A stretch of 64,000 nucleotides of DNA from JBDTSW01 sp963797835 (GTDB taxonomy: Bacteria; Actinomycetota; Thermoleophilia; Solirubrobacterales; 70-9), in NCBI GenBank assembly GCA_963797835.1, contig CAWCRN010000026.1, positions 62,001 through 126,000 of the forward strand, written 5' to 3'. Shown one piece after another: positions 9,164 to 17,694 of the stretch. Position 1 is the stretch's first letter; each line of letters begins with the position of its first letter. The notes beneath the pieces were generated by a model, which worked only from the letters and a program-made list of their open reading frames with translations, ran no database searches and was not told where the DNA came from. The translations under genes and the position numbers were made by a program.

Positions 9164-10068
9164 CCGCCCACGGGGTAGTCGAGGTCGCGGAGCAGGTTCC
9201 CGGCGACCTCCTCGAACTGTTCGCGGTCGGCGTCGCTCATCTCGCGGCGCCAGGCGAAGATGCGGTCGCGCTCGGGCGGCTTGGTTGCCATCTCATGCTT
9301 GGCGAGGCGCTGCGAAGCGTCCAGCTCGACCCGGTCGCTGGTGCCGGGCAGGGTGCGGTCGATCTCGCGCATCCGCTCGGCGGCGGTCTCGTGGTAGTCC
9401 AGCATCGCGGGGTCGAACTCGAGCTCGGCGAACGCGCAGATGCGGCGCAGCGTCAGCTCGGGCTCGGCGACGAGGTCCTCGTAGCGGACCTCCAGGTAGT
9501 GGCCTACGCGCCGCGCCTGCTTGCGGGCGACGGTGATCGCCTGCTTCCAGCGCCTGGCCATCCGCCGCACCGGCGGCGTCTTGCCGCTTCGCTCCTGGCG
9601 CCATTTGATCCGCGACAGCGCCACATCGCGCCCGTCGCGGATCACGTGCACGAACCTGGCCTCGGGGACGGCCCTCGAGATCGGGCGCATGAACTCGACG
9701 TACTCGGGCGTCTTGTCGCCCCAGCGCGGCTTGCCCTGGGACTCGGCGTAGAGCGTGTAGAAGCTCCGCACGGCGTCGCCGGGGGTGAGCGGGTCGTGCG
9801 ATCGCAGGCGGTCCAACAGGGCGTCGGCGTCGAGGTGGAAGTCTCCCCACCGGCGGTGGGAGTGGAGCACGTCGAACGCGCCCTGCGGCCCGCCTCCGGC
9901 GTCCACGGCCTCGATCAGCTCAGGCACGAAATGGGTCTCGAACGGCACCGCCATCTCCGGGTGCGCGTCCAGCATCATCCGCAGCAGCGTGGTCCCCGAG
10001 CGGGGGCTCGCGACCACGAACGGCGCGGGGGGTCCGCCCGGCTTCGCACGGCGCAGGAGCGCGCTCAT
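9160..10068 (-). CDS. Sulfotransferase (Sulfotransfer_3 type)
   Basis: 302 residues. P-loop ASPRSGTTLLRMML starts near residue 20; then VPFETHFVPELIEA, PRWGDKTPEYVEF, FVHVIRDGRDVALS and VRYEDLVAEPELTLRRIC. Intact, with 4-nt ATGA overlaps to both neighbours. Most similar by eye to the 8264 and 10065 proteins, consistent with tandem duplication. Acceptor unknown. Confidence 0.9.
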   Translation of the reverse strand: MSALLRRAKPGGPPAPFVVASPRSGTTLLRMMLDAHPEMAVPFETHFVPELIEAVDAGGGPQGAFDVLHSHRRWGDFHLDADALLDRLRSHDPLTPGDAVRSFYTLYAESQGKPRWGDKTPEYVEFMRPISRAVPEARFVHVIRDGRDVALSRIKWRQERSGKTPPVRRMARRWKQAITVARKQARRVGHYLEVRYEDLVAEPELTLRRICAFAELEFDPAMLDYHETAAERMREIDRTLPGTSDRVELDASQRLAKHEMATKPPERDRIFAWRREMSDADREQFEEVAGNLLRDLDYPVGG

Positions 10069-10967
10069 GGCCGCGCTCCCAGCTCGTAGCCCAGCTCGCG
10101 CAGCATCTCGCCGCCCTCGGCCTCGAACTCCGCGACCTGCTCGGGGCTCATGTCGGTGCGCCAGGCTCCGACCCGGTCGCGCCGCGGCGGCTCCGACGCG
10201 AGCAGGTGCGGGGCGATGCGCCCCTCGGCCGCCTGGGCCTCGAGGCCCTCGCGCGCCGACAGGTCGCGGTTCATCTCCTCCAGGCGCTCGCCGGCGCTGG
10301 AGTGGAACTCAAGCATCACCGCGGTGAACTCCAGCTCGATGAACTCGCACACCCGGCGCAGCGCGGTCTCGGGCGCCGCCACCAGCTCCTCGAAGCGGAC
10401 CTCGAGGTAGTGGGGAACGGCCTCGGCCTGGCGGCGAGCGCGCTCGATCCGCCTGCTCCAGCGGGTGGCGACGAGCCCGACGCTGTCGGGGTTTCGCATC
10501 GGGCGGTCGACCTCTGGCATGCGCAGGATCGAGAGGGCCACGTCGCGGCCGTCGCGGATCAGGTGGACGAACCGGGCCTCCGGCACCGCGCCGGCGATCT
10601 CGGCGATGTTGGTCAGGTAGGCGGGCGTCTTGTCGCCCCAGCGCGACTTGCCCCGCCCCTCGGCGTAGAGCTCGAACGCCACACGCACCGCGTCGCCGCC
10701 GCTGGGCCGCCCGATCGCGCCGAGCCGCCGGCGAAGCTCTGGCTCCTCGATACCCAGGTCGCCGAAGCGCCGGTGCGAGACCAGCACGTTCGCCAGCTGC
10801 TCGGGCCCGGCGCCGCCGTCGGCGGCCTCGATCAGGTTGGTGACGAAGTAGGTCTCGGGCGGGATCGCCAGGTCGGGGTGGGCGTCGAGCATCAGCCGCA
10901 GCATCGTGGTGCCCGAGCGGGGGACGCCCACGATGAAAGGTGCGGGGGTTGCGGCCGGGCCGCTCAC
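10065..10967 (-). CDS. Sulfotransferase (Sulfotransfer_3 type)
   Basis: 300 residues from GTG 10967, which overlaps the stop of the upstream fusion gene (GTGA). P-loop GVPRSGTTMLRLML near residue 14; IPPETYFVTNLIEA; SRWGDKTPAYLTNI; FVHLIRDGRDVALS, then an insertion with MPEVDRPMRNPDSVG before the helix WSRRIERARRQAEA. That insertion lies in the acceptor-facing region of the family, so this copy may use a different substrate from its neighbours (inference). Confidence 0.9.
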   Translation of the reverse strand: MSGPAATPAPFIVGVPRSGTTMLRLMLDAHPDLAIPPETYFVTNLIEAADGGAGPEQLANVLVSHRRFGDLGIEEPELRRRLGAIGRPSGGDAVRVAFELYAEGRGKSRWGDKTPAYLTNIAEIAGAVPEARFVHLIRDGRDVALSILRMPEVDRPMRNPDSVGLVATRWSRRIERARRQAEAVPHYLEVRFEELVAAPETALRRVCEFIELEFTAVMLEFHSSAGERLEEMNRDLSAREGLEAQAAEGRIAPHLLASEPPRRDRVGAWRTDMSPEQVAEFEAEGGEMLRELGYELGARP

Positions 10968-12847
10968 TCGTCCGGGCTCCCGATCTGGCGCAGCGGGCTG
11001 CGCAGCTTCTCCAGGCGGCGGCTGCGCCAGCTCGAGCGCTTGCGCCCGGGGCGTGGGAGCGGCGCCCGGATCGCGGGCTCCAGCGGCAGCTGTTCGTCGA
11101 GCCAGCGGTACTGCTCCGTCTCGGGGTCGAGCGGCGGGCGCAGGTCGCGCAGCAGCCGGCGGCGGTTGAACCACTGGTGGTAGTGGACGTGGACCAGCTG
11201 ATCCAAGCCCGCCGTGTCCATGCCCCCGGTGTAGAAGGGCCGGCGGCCGATGTTGTAGTTGTACGTGCGATCGAGGTTCGCGAACCGGTCCGGCCGGCGG
11301 GCGACGGCGGCCGTGATCGCCACCTGGTCGGTGACCATCATCTTCCCGTCCGGGAGGTGCTCGTTCGCGAGCAGGACGAGCCAGAGCTCCAGCCAGTCCG
11401 AGCAGTAGCCGGACGATCGGCGGGCGGCGAGGATCCCGGCGTTCCAATAGCCGCGGATCCGCTTCTCGCGCTCGGCGGTCTCCACGTAGGGCGGCGGCCC
11501 CCCGGTGCCGGCCAGTTCCCAGACGCGCTCCCAGTACGGCTCCATGCGGTGCTCCGGCCCGGTCGAGGCCTTGTTGACGTGGAACGCGGGGGCGACCGCG
11601 ACGTCGATCTCGGTGCCGAGGTCGAGGGCGTTCGGCTCCGCGAGGAAGACGGTGTCGGAGTCGCAGAACACGATCACGTCCTCCGCCAGGTCGCGCTCCG
11701 CCGCCGCGGCGGCGTAGATCTTGTTCGCGAACGGGTAGTAGGCGTGCTCGGTGTTGAGGGGCTCGGTGTGGACCGTCACCGCCAGCCCCTCCAGAACCTC
11801 GCGCGTCCCGTCCGAGGGCTCGTGGCCCTCCCGCGGCGCGTAGGCGTGGATCGCACAGCCCGCGAAGCGCCCGCCGAAGCGCCGCAGCGAGCGGGCGAAG
11901 AGGATGCCCTGGCCCTCGAGCTGCCCGGCCTCCACGCAGATCAGGAACGCGACGCTGGGCGCCGCCGACAGCGGGTAGCCGAGCGTCGCCAGCGTCTCGC
12001 CGGCCACGTCCTCGAAGGCCGCGCGATCCGCATCGCTCATCTCCTGGCGCCACCGCGTCGCGCGCGAGGGGTCCGGCGGAGCGGTCGTGCGGTGGTGGGT
12101 GGCCATCCGCCGCCCCGTCGTCAGGCGCGCCGCGCGCTCGCCGGAGGGCAGCTCGCGGCGCATCTCCTCCAGGCGCTCGCCGGAGCGCTCGTGGTAGGCC
12201 AGCATCGCCTCGTCGAACTCAAGCTCGACGAACCCGCACACGCGCTCGAGCACGGCCCGGGGATCCGCGACGAGGTCCTCGTAGCGCACCTCAAGGTAGT
12301 GCTCGAGCCGCGGCGCGTCCTCACGCGCGCGGTCGATCTTGCGACGCCAGCGCCGCGCCACCTCCGCGGCGTCGACGTCCTTGACCGTCCGGTCGAGCAC
12401 CGAGAGCGCGACGTCCCGCCCGTCGCGGATCACGTGGACGAAGCGGGCCTCGGGCAGCGCCGATGCGATCAATGGCATCTTCAGCACGTAGCGAGGCGTC
12501 TTCTCGCCCCAGCGCGGCTTGCCGGCGCGGGCGGCGTAGGCCTCGTGGAAGGCGCGCACGGCGGCGCCCGGCTCGAGCTTCGGCAGCCCCTCGAGCCACG
12601 CAAGCGCCTCGGCGTCGGTGAAGCCGAAGTCCTCCCACTCGCGGTGTGCCTTCATCGCCGCGAGGGCGTCGGCGGGCTTTGCCCGACGTTCCCGCGTTGC
12701 CTTGATCAGATCCGGCACGAAGTGGGTCTCGGGCGGGATGACCAGCTGGGGATGGGCGTCGAGCATCATCCGCAGCAGGGTCGTCCCCGAGCGGTTCATG
12801 CCGACCACGAACGGCGCCGGTGGGCGGGTCTCGGCCTTAGCGCTCAT
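10964..12847 (-). CDS. Fusion: sulfotransferase + nucleotide-sugar transferase-like domain
   Basis: A single open frame of 627 residues. Residues 1-290 are a complete sulfotransferase (P-loop GMNRSGTTLLRMML; RWGEKTPRYVLKM with Glu for the usual Asp; FVHVIRDGRDVALS). The usual end LGYPL runs straight into a second domain (about 295-627) that starts SVAFLICVEAGQLEGQ and holds a DxD-type site VIVFCDSDTVFLAEP, YWNAGILAARR and LVHVHYHQWFN. That domain matches the stand-alone protein at 20009-20930. The product may both glycosylate and sulfate one acceptor. No start codon is obvious at the junction, which favours a true fusion, but indels elsewhere mean a lost stop cannot be excluded. The start ATG 12847 lies inside the end of the upstream gene. 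Confidence 0.82.
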   Translation of the reverse strand: MSAKAETRPPAPFVVGMNRSGTTLLRMMLDAHPQLVIPPETHFVPDLIKATRERRAKPADALAAMKAHREWEDFGFTDAEALAWLEGLPKLEPGAAVRAFHEAYAARAGKPRWGEKTPRYVLKMPLIASALPEARFVHVIRDGRDVALSVLDRTVKDVDAAEVARRWRRKIDRAREDAPRLEHYLEVRYEDLVADPRAVLERVCGFVELEFDEAMLAYHERSGERLEEMRRELPSGERAARLTTGRRMATHHRTTAPPDPSRATRWRQEMSDADRAAFEDVAGETLATLGYPLSAAPSVAFLICVEAGQLEGQGILFARSLRRFGGRFAGCAIHAYAPREGHEPSDGTREVLEGLAVTVHTEPLNTEHAYYPFANKIYAAAAAERDLAEDVIVFCDSDTVFLAEPNALDLGTEIDVAVAPAFHVNKASTGPEHRMEPYWERVWELAGTGGPPPYVETAEREKRIRGYWNAGILAARRSSGYCSDWLELWLVLLANEHLPDGKMMVTDQVAITAAVARRPDRFANLDRTYNYNIGRRPFYTGGMDTAGLDQLVHVHYHQWFNRRRLLRDLRPPLDPETEQYRWLDEQLPLEPAIRAPLPRPGRKRSSWRSRRLEKLRSPLRQIGSPDE

Positions 12848-13766
12848 CCCACGGGGGAGTTTGACCGCCCCCGACCTCGTAACCGAGCTCGGCGAGCAGG
12901 TCGCCCGCGACGGCCTCGAACGCCGCGCGGTCATCGTCGCCCATCTGCTCGCGCCAGGCGGCGATCCGCTCCGGCTTCGGAGGCTCCTTCGCGAGCGCGT
13001 GCGCCGCGGCCCGCTCTGCCCCGGAGCGCTCGGCCTTGGTGCCGCTCGCGGGCAGGTCGCGCGAGATCTCTGCCAGGCGCTCCGGCGCGCGCTCGTAGTA
13101 GCGGAGCATCGCCGGATCCCAGTCCAGCTCGATCGCGCCGGCCACCTTGCGGAGGGTCGCCTCGGTGTCGGTGACCAGGTCCTCGTAGCGGACCTCCATG
13201 TAGTGGTCCAACCGCTTCGCCTGCCGGCGGGCGCGCACGATGCGCTTGCGCCAGGTCTCCGCTGCGCGCTCAGGCGGCGCCGGCTGGCGGAGCGCCCGCC
13301 TCGCCCGCGACAGCGCGACGTCGCGGCCGTCGCGGATCACGTGAACGAACCGCGCCTCCGGGAGCGCGCGCTCGATCATCGGCATCCGCTTCACGTAGGC
13401 GGGCGTCTTGTCGCCCCAGCGCGTCTTGTCCTGGCCCTCGGCGTAGAGGCCGTAGAGGGTGCGCATCGCCGTGCCGGCGTCGAGCCGGGGCGCAGCCTCG
13501 AAGCGGCGCCGGAGCTCGGCCTCGTCGAGGTCGAAGTCTCCCCAGCTTCGCTGCTCGCGCAGAAGCTCGATCAGCCCGGCCGGGGTCGCGCCCCGCCGCC
13601 CGCAGGCGCGAACGACGTCCGGCACGAACCCGGTCTCGGGCGGGATCGCGAGCTCGGGGTGGGAGTCAAGCATCAGCCGCAGCAGCGTGGTCCCCGAACG
13701 GCCGACGCCCACCACGAAAGGTGCAGGGCTCAGACCGCCGGTCGCACGACGTAGGCGGGGCCTCAC
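12837..13766 (-). CDS. Sulfotransferase (Sulfotransfer_3 type)
   Basis: 309 residues from GTG 13766, ending 11 nt inside the next gene. P-loop GVGRSGTTLLRLML near residue 21; IPPETGFVPDVV; TRWGDKTPAYVKRM; FVHVIRDGRDVALS; VRYEDLVTDTEATLRKV. First member of the tightly coupled run. An 82-nt gap separates it from the GT2 gene upstream, in which a short reading frame (ATG 13850) ends at this start; I do not call that a gene. Confidence 0.9.
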   Translation of the reverse strand: MRPRLRRATGGLSPAPFVVGVGRSGTTLLRLMLDSHPELAIPPETGFVPDVVRACGRRGATPAGLIELLREQRSWGDFDLDEAELRRRFEAAPRLDAGTAMRTLYGLYAEGQDKTRWGDKTPAYVKRMPMIERALPEARFVHVIRDGRDVALSRARRALRQPAPPERAAETWRKRIVRARRQAKRLDHYMEVRYEDLVTDTEATLRKVAGAIELDWDPAMLRYYERAPERLAEISRDLPASGTKAERSGAERAAAHALAKEPPKPERIAAWREQMGDDDRAAFEAVAGDLLAELGYEVGGGQTPPWDER

Positions 13767-13848
13767 GTGTGTCCCCCCAGCGGGGGCGGCCCGCCCGGCC
13801 GGCGGCGGCGCCGGGTCCGGGCCGCCGGCTTCGCCCCGAGCGATGCCA

Positions 13849-14955
13849 TCAGCGCTCCTGACTGGGACGGCCCAGCATGCGGGCCACGTTGCGCAGGCGA
13901 CGCCCGCCGCGGTCGGTCGCCTGGGCCTGGAGCTTCGCGTCCTTGCGGTCGACCCGCTTTCTCAGGGTCTCGCGCTGGCGCATCAGGACCTGTTGGGAGC
14001 GGGTCAGCGACCGCATCCCCTCGAACGCGACCTCCTCGCGCTCGGCCTCGACCTGGGCCGCTGGCGTCGCCTCGACGGCGCCGTCGGGCGAGTCGCCCGC
14101 GTAGCGGGGGAGGACCCGCTTGAGTCGCTCGTCGATCACGAGCGTCCCGTCGGCGACCCCGGCGGCGGCTTCCTCGTCGTCCACCGCGAGGTGCGCGTAC
14201 ATCTCGTCGAGGCGCCCCGCCTCGTGCGCCTCGCGCAGCCGGTCGCGGGTCTGGTCGTCGAAGCCGCCCTCCAGCATCACCTCCACCCGGCGGCGGTACT
14301 GCTCGAGCGAGCGCATCGGCAGGTGGAGCACACGGGCGGGGAACACGGGCGCGTAGACCAGGCGCCCGTCGTCGAGCGTCTCGCGGTCGCGGATCCCGCG
14401 GAGCAGCGGCCGCCCGGCGCGCGCCAGCTCCCTGTCCTCGAAGTCGACCTCGTGGGCGCCGCGGCGAAGGCGCAGGTCGGGCTCTGGCCGGTGTGCGATC
14501 TTCGGGCGGAGCGCGGAGCGCGCCTCCCTCACCGTCAGCCGCTCCCAGAAGGGCCCTGGGCCGTCGGGCCTCGCGACGAACTCGCTGCGCGGCCCGACGA
14601 CCGCGCCGTAGTCCTCGGGCACCGAGGAGAAGGCCTGCTTCAGGTCGCCCTCCACCGGCCACCAGAACTCGTCGGCGTCGGCGTGCAGCACCCAATCCGC
14701 CCCAACCTCGGCGCCGATCCGGCCCATGCGGGTCACCCACCAATGTGCCTTGTCGCGGAAGTCCTCGGTCTCCGGCTCCGAGATCAGCCGCAAACGGCCG
14801 TCACCGCGCCAGCGCTCGAGCACGTCGAGCGTGCCATCGGTCGAGCCGTTGTCGGTGACGATGAACTCGTCGATCCCCTGCCCCGCGTGGTAGCGCAGGT
14901 TCAGCTCGATGATGTCCGCCTCGTCGCGGACCTTCATGGCCATGGCCAGCTTCAC
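13849..14955 (-). CDS. Glycosyltransferase family 2-like
   Basis: 368 residues. N-terminal GT-A fold: MAMKVRDEADIIELNL, FIVTDNGSTDGTLDVLERW and the metal-binding HADADEFWWP near residue 95; the C-terminal third is charged and helical (EREEVAFEGMRSLTRSQQ). Matches the Glyco_tranf_2_4 type of inverting transferase. GTG 14955 is chosen because the frame begins there and a -10-like TACACT (minus strand, 14968-14963) lies 7 nt upstream, suggesting a leaderless mRNA that starts this operon. A frameshifted paralogue is at 27946-28798. Confidence 0.88.
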   Translation of the reverse strand: MKLAMAMKVRDEADIIELNLRYHAGQGIDEFIVTDNGSTDGTLDVLERWRGDGRLRLISEPETEDFRDKAHWWVTRMGRIGAEVGADWVLHADADEFWWPVEGDLKQAFSSVPEDYGAVVGPRSEFVARPDGPGPFWERLTVREARSALRPKIAHRPEPDLRLRRGAHEVDFEDRELARAGRPLLRGIRDRETLDDGRLVYAPVFPARVLHLPMRSLEQYRRRVEVMLEGGFDDQTRDRLREAHEAGRLDEMYAHLAVDDEEAAAGVADGTLVIDERLKRVLPRYAGDSPDGAVEATPAAQVEAEREEVAFEGMRSLTRSQQVLMRQRETLRKRVDRKDAKLQAQATDRGGRRLRNVARMLGRPSQER

Positions 14956-14962
14956 GCGGGCA

Positions 14963-14968
14963 AGTGTA
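14963..14968 (-). promoter_or_regulatory. -10 box TACACT, leaderless start of GT2 operon
   Basis: On the minus strand TACACT is followed after 7 nt by the GTG at 14955, leaving no room for a ribosome binding site. It fits the TAnnnT pattern seen at several other starts here and lies just past the terminator of the upstream gene. No convincing -35 box seen. Confidence 0.5.
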
Positions 14969-15006
14969 GGTCGGGCGGCACCCCCGGCGGCGGCGTTGCA
15001 GGCCAG

Positions 15007-15051
15007 GCTGTCCTGCCCTGCCTACACAGAGTGTGGGTAGAACAGGACGGC
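15007..15051 (-). terminator. Hairpin, probable terminator of the 15075 gene
   Basis: Arms GCTGTCCTG and CAGGACGGC (one G-U pair) enclose a second stem CTAC-ACA / TGT-GTAG. It lies 23 nt past the stop at 15075. Shares the 14-mer CTGTCCTGCCCTGC with the third hairpin at 6132-6174, so the two are copies of one element. Confidence 0.6.
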
Positions 15052-15074
15052 GCCCGGAACGCTGATCGAAGCGG

Positions 15075-15887
15075 CTATCCGCTCACGCTCGGCCACAGCC
15101 CGAGGTCGATCTCCGGGCACAGCTCGGCCGTTCGGCGGGCGTCGTCGGAGAGGCGCCCGGCAAGCTCGGCGCGGAGCCCCTCGGCCATCGACGGCTTCTC
15201 CCGCGCCCGGCCCACCTGGCGCTCCAGGTCGGGTGGGATCTCGGAAAGGGGGTCAAGGCCGAGGAACGAGTGCGTTCGCTGCATCTCGCCGAGCGGGTCG
15301 GCACGGCAGCGCTCGTACTGGAGGACCAGGACCCGCTCGCGCTCGTACAGGTCGAACAGGCGCTCGAGCTGCGCCGAGTAGAGGCTGCGGTGGACGGCGT
15401 CGCCGACGATCGCGATCTCGAGCGGCCTCGCCGCCTTCTCCGCGATCGCCTCCTCGCGCGCGACGCCGGAGCGGTAGCGCTCGACTGGATCCCGAAGCAT
15501 CACCAGGATCCGGGCCTCGGGCGCGGCGCGGTGTAGCAGCGGCAGCGTCCAGAAGTCGTGCATGTAGCGGGGGGTCCACTCGCCTGTCAGCTTTCCCTCC
15601 GGCCGCGGGAACTGCCGCGCGTACTGCTCGGCGAGATCGGCGGGCACCTCGCGACCGTCCCAGAAGCGGTCGAAGAAGTGGAGCTCCTTGCCCGGCTTGA
15701 CGTCGCGGGCGAATCCCGGATGCGAGCGGATCGCCCCGCGCCACCACCACGTCGTGCCGGCACGCTGGGCGCCGATGCCGACGACGTCGGGCGGGCCCGT
15801 GACCTGCCCGTCGGGCACCGCGGGGTCCTCGATCGGGAGCAGGTAGCGCTGCGTCCGCACGGTCGGAGAGCGTACGGCCTCAATCAT
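15075..15887 (-). CDS. Sulfotransferase, heparan-sulfate-type
   Basis: 270 residues. P-loop GIGAQRAGTTWWWRGAIRSH near residue 38; ELHFFDRFWDGREVP; GEWTPRYMHDFWTLP; 3'-phosphate motif ILVMLRDPVERYRSG; LVLQYERCRADP. Clear paralogue of the plus-strand gene at 5220, of the carbohydrate sulfotransferase group. Monocistronic by context: its own hairpin terminator follows, and a divergent secreted beta-helix gene starts 57 nt upstream. Confidence 0.9.
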   Translation of the reverse strand: MIEAVRSPTVRTQRYLLPIEDPAVPDGQVTGPPDVVGIGAQRAGTTWWWRGAIRSHPGFARDVKPGKELHFFDRFWDGREVPADLAEQYARQFPRPEGKLTGEWTPRYMHDFWTLPLLHRAAPEARILVMLRDPVERYRSGVAREEAIAEKAARPLEIAIVGDAVHRSLYSAQLERLFDLYERERVLVLQYERCRADPLGEMQRTHSFLGLDPLSEIPPDLERQVGRAREKPSMAEGLRAELAGRLSDDARRTAELCPEIDLGLWPSVSG

Positions 15888-15944
15888 CCCGCGCGGCCGC
15901 GGTACGATCCGGCTCAGGCGCTGGACCCAACGAAGGGGAAGAGG

Positions 15945-16788
15945 ATGAGCTCAGCAGGGGTGAAGGGTTTCGCAGTGGCGACGATCGCCGCGGTCGCCCT
16001 GTTGGCGCCATCGGGCGCGTCGGCGGCGCTCACGTGCGGGTCACAGATCACCCAGGACAGGAAGCTGCACGCGGATCTCGATTGCACGACCCACGCCGGA
16101 CCGGCCCTCACGATCGACGCCGACGGGGTGAAGCTCGACCTCAACGGCCATACGATCACCGGCCCCGACGACCAGCCGGGGATCTACGCGGCTGCCAGCC
16201 GCGACGACGTCACCATCAAGAACGGCGCCATCGAGCGGCTTTAACCACGCCGTGGAGATGCTCGCCGGAGGGCGCGACCTCACCATCTCACGCCTGGAGC
16301 TCACGGTCCAGGAGTCCAACAGCATGGGCGTCTACATCGGGAACTTCAAGCACGTGCGGATGGATCATTTAGGGATCCGCGACGCCAACTACGGCATCTA
16401 TGCCTTCGACAACAGGGACGTGGTCGTGCGCAACAGCCGGATCCGCGCAGGCGCGGCGGCCGGCCAGACGATCGGGATCAACATCGGCGGCAACGTCAAC
16501 CACACGGGCTTGCTCGACGACGTGAAGGTCACCAAGGCGACCTACGGCTTCTACATCTACGGGCCGACCACCGGCTTCGAGATCACCGACAACGTCGCGA
16601 ACGGCGGCGGGACGGCCGGCTTCAACATCGGCAACGGCACCGCCCCGCGCGCCTACACGATCAACGACAACACCGCCAACGACAACGACCAGTACGGGTT
16701 CTTAGCCAGTAACCGCGTCAGGCACAGCGCCGGCAACCACGCGAGCGGCAACGGCGTCGAGGACTGCCACAACGTCAAGTGCGTGTAG
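15945..16788 (+). CDS. Secreted right-handed beta-helix protein (one frameshift)
   Basis: ATG 15945 is preceded by an AGGGGAAGAGG ribosome site. A signal peptide (hydrophobic to about residue 28, ending SGASAA) leads into repeated beta-helix rungs: LDLNGHTITG, VTIKNGAI, DLTISRLELTV, DVVVRNSRIRAG, FEITDNVANGG and YTINDNTANDN. These are the short Asn-ending coils of parallel beta-helix (PbH1) proteins such as polysaccharide lyases and surface glycan-binding proteins. A stop after GAIERL at 16244 is removed if one G is added near 16236 (reading GFNHAVEML), so an indel is likely. Extracellular; perhaps acts on or binds the surface glycan. Confidence 0.8.
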
Positions 16789-16794
16789 CGCCCG

Positions 16795-16811
16795 GGCGGC
16801 CTCAGGCCGCC
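16795..16811. terminator. Bidirectional hairpin between beta-helix gene and purQ
   Basis: Perfect 7-bp stem GGCGGCC/GGCCGCC with a TCA loop that includes the purQ stop codon. It separates convergent genes; there is no T-run, as is common in very GC-rich actinomycetes. Confidence 0.55.
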
Positions 16812-17470
16812 GCGGGGACTGCCGCCAGCGAGGTGAAGATCCGCAGGCCGTCGGCCGAGCCGGTGAGCGGGTCGACCGCGTGCTCGGGGTGCGGCATCAG
16901 GCCCATCACGTTGCCGGCCTCGTTGAGGACGCCCGCGATGTCGCGGACCGAGCCGTTGGGGTTCTGCCCGGGCGCGTAGCGCAGCACGACCTGACGGCCC
17001 GCCTCCAGCTCGTCGAGCATCTCCGGCGGCGCGAAGTAGCGGCCGGACATGTGCTTGACCGGGATCGAGAGCCGGTCGCCGGGCTCGCAGTCGCGGGTGA
17101 AGGGGGTCTCGGCGTTCTCCACCACGAGGTCCACCTGGCGGCAGACGAACCGGACGCCTTCGTTTGGAAGCAGCGCGCCGGGCAGCAGCCCCGCCTCGCA
17201 GAGAACCTGAAAGCCGTTGCAGATGCCCAGCACCGGCCCCCCCGACGCCGCGAACTCGGCGACCGCCTCCATCGCCGGCGCGAACCGGGCGATCGCCCCC
17301 GCCCGCAGGTAGTCGCCGTAGGAGAAGCCGCCCGGGATCACGACCGCGTCGATCCCCTCGAGGTCGGTGTCCTCGTGCCAGATCATCCGCGCCTCGCCGG
17401 CACGCTCACATGCGAGCAGCGCGTCGCGCTCGTCACAGGAGCCGGGGAATTGGATGACGCCGAAGGTCAC
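16802..17470 (-). CDS. purQ: Phosphoribosylformylglycinamidine synthase subunit PurQ
   Basis: 222-residue class I glutamine amidotransferase that supplies ammonia to PurL. FPGSCDERD at the N-terminus; PGGFSYGDYLRAG near residue 47; nucleophile in GPVLGICNGFQVLCEAG near 85; the catalytic His/Glu pair in GLMPHPEHAVDP near 195. ATG 17470 overlaps the purS stop by 4 nt, so PurS and PurQ are translationally coupled. Intact. Confidence 0.97.
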   Translation of the reverse strand: MTFGVIQFPGSCDERDALLACERAGEARMIWHEDTDLEGIDAVVIPGGFSYGDYLRAGAIARFAPAMEAVAEFAASGGPVLGICNGFQVLCEAGLLPGALLPNEGVRFVCRQVDLVVENAETPFTRDCEPGDRLSIPVKHMSGRYFAPPEMLDELEAGRQVVLRYAPGQNPNGSVRDIAGVLNEAGNVMGLMPHPEHAVDPLTGSADGLRIFTSLAAVPAAA

Positions 17471-17694
17471 GAACCGTCGTTGACGATCTCGTAGTCCTCG
17501 ATCAGGGGATTCGAGAGGAGCTTCTCGCAGAGGGCGGGGAGCTCGGCGGCGTCCTCGACCTCGAGCTCGACCATGCGCCCCACCCGGACGCCATGGATCC
17601 CCGAGAACCCGAGCGCCGGCAGCGCCCGCTCGACAGCCTTCCCCTGGGGGTCGAGGATGCCCTCCTTCGGCCGAATCAGGACCGTGGCCTTCAC
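17467..17694 (-). CDS. purS: Phosphoribosylformylglycinamidine synthase subunit PurS
   Basis: 75 residues, about the usual length. Starts at GTG 17694 (VKATVLIRPKEGILDPQGK), with VRVGRMVELEVED and CEKLLSNPLIEDYEI, the standard PurS pattern. PurS bridges PurL and PurQ. The GTGA overlap with the stop of the sulfotransferase upstream (17691) couples a sulfotransferase to the purine genes, which is unusual. Confidence 0.95.
   Translation of the reverse strand: MKATVLIRPKEGILDPQGKAVERALPALGFSGIHGVRVGRMVELEVEDAAELPALCEKLLSNPLIEDYEIVNDGS

Noticed and set aside
13769..13850. Short frame (MASLGAKPAARTRRRRR...) ending at the 13766 start
   Set aside because: About 28 codons of Arg/Pro/Gly-rich sequence overlapping the glycosyltransferase end; no ribosome site or homology visible.
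16802..17470. purine riboswitch near purS-purQ or purD
   Set aside because: No purine-aptamer-like pairing was found; starts there are coupled or leaderless.
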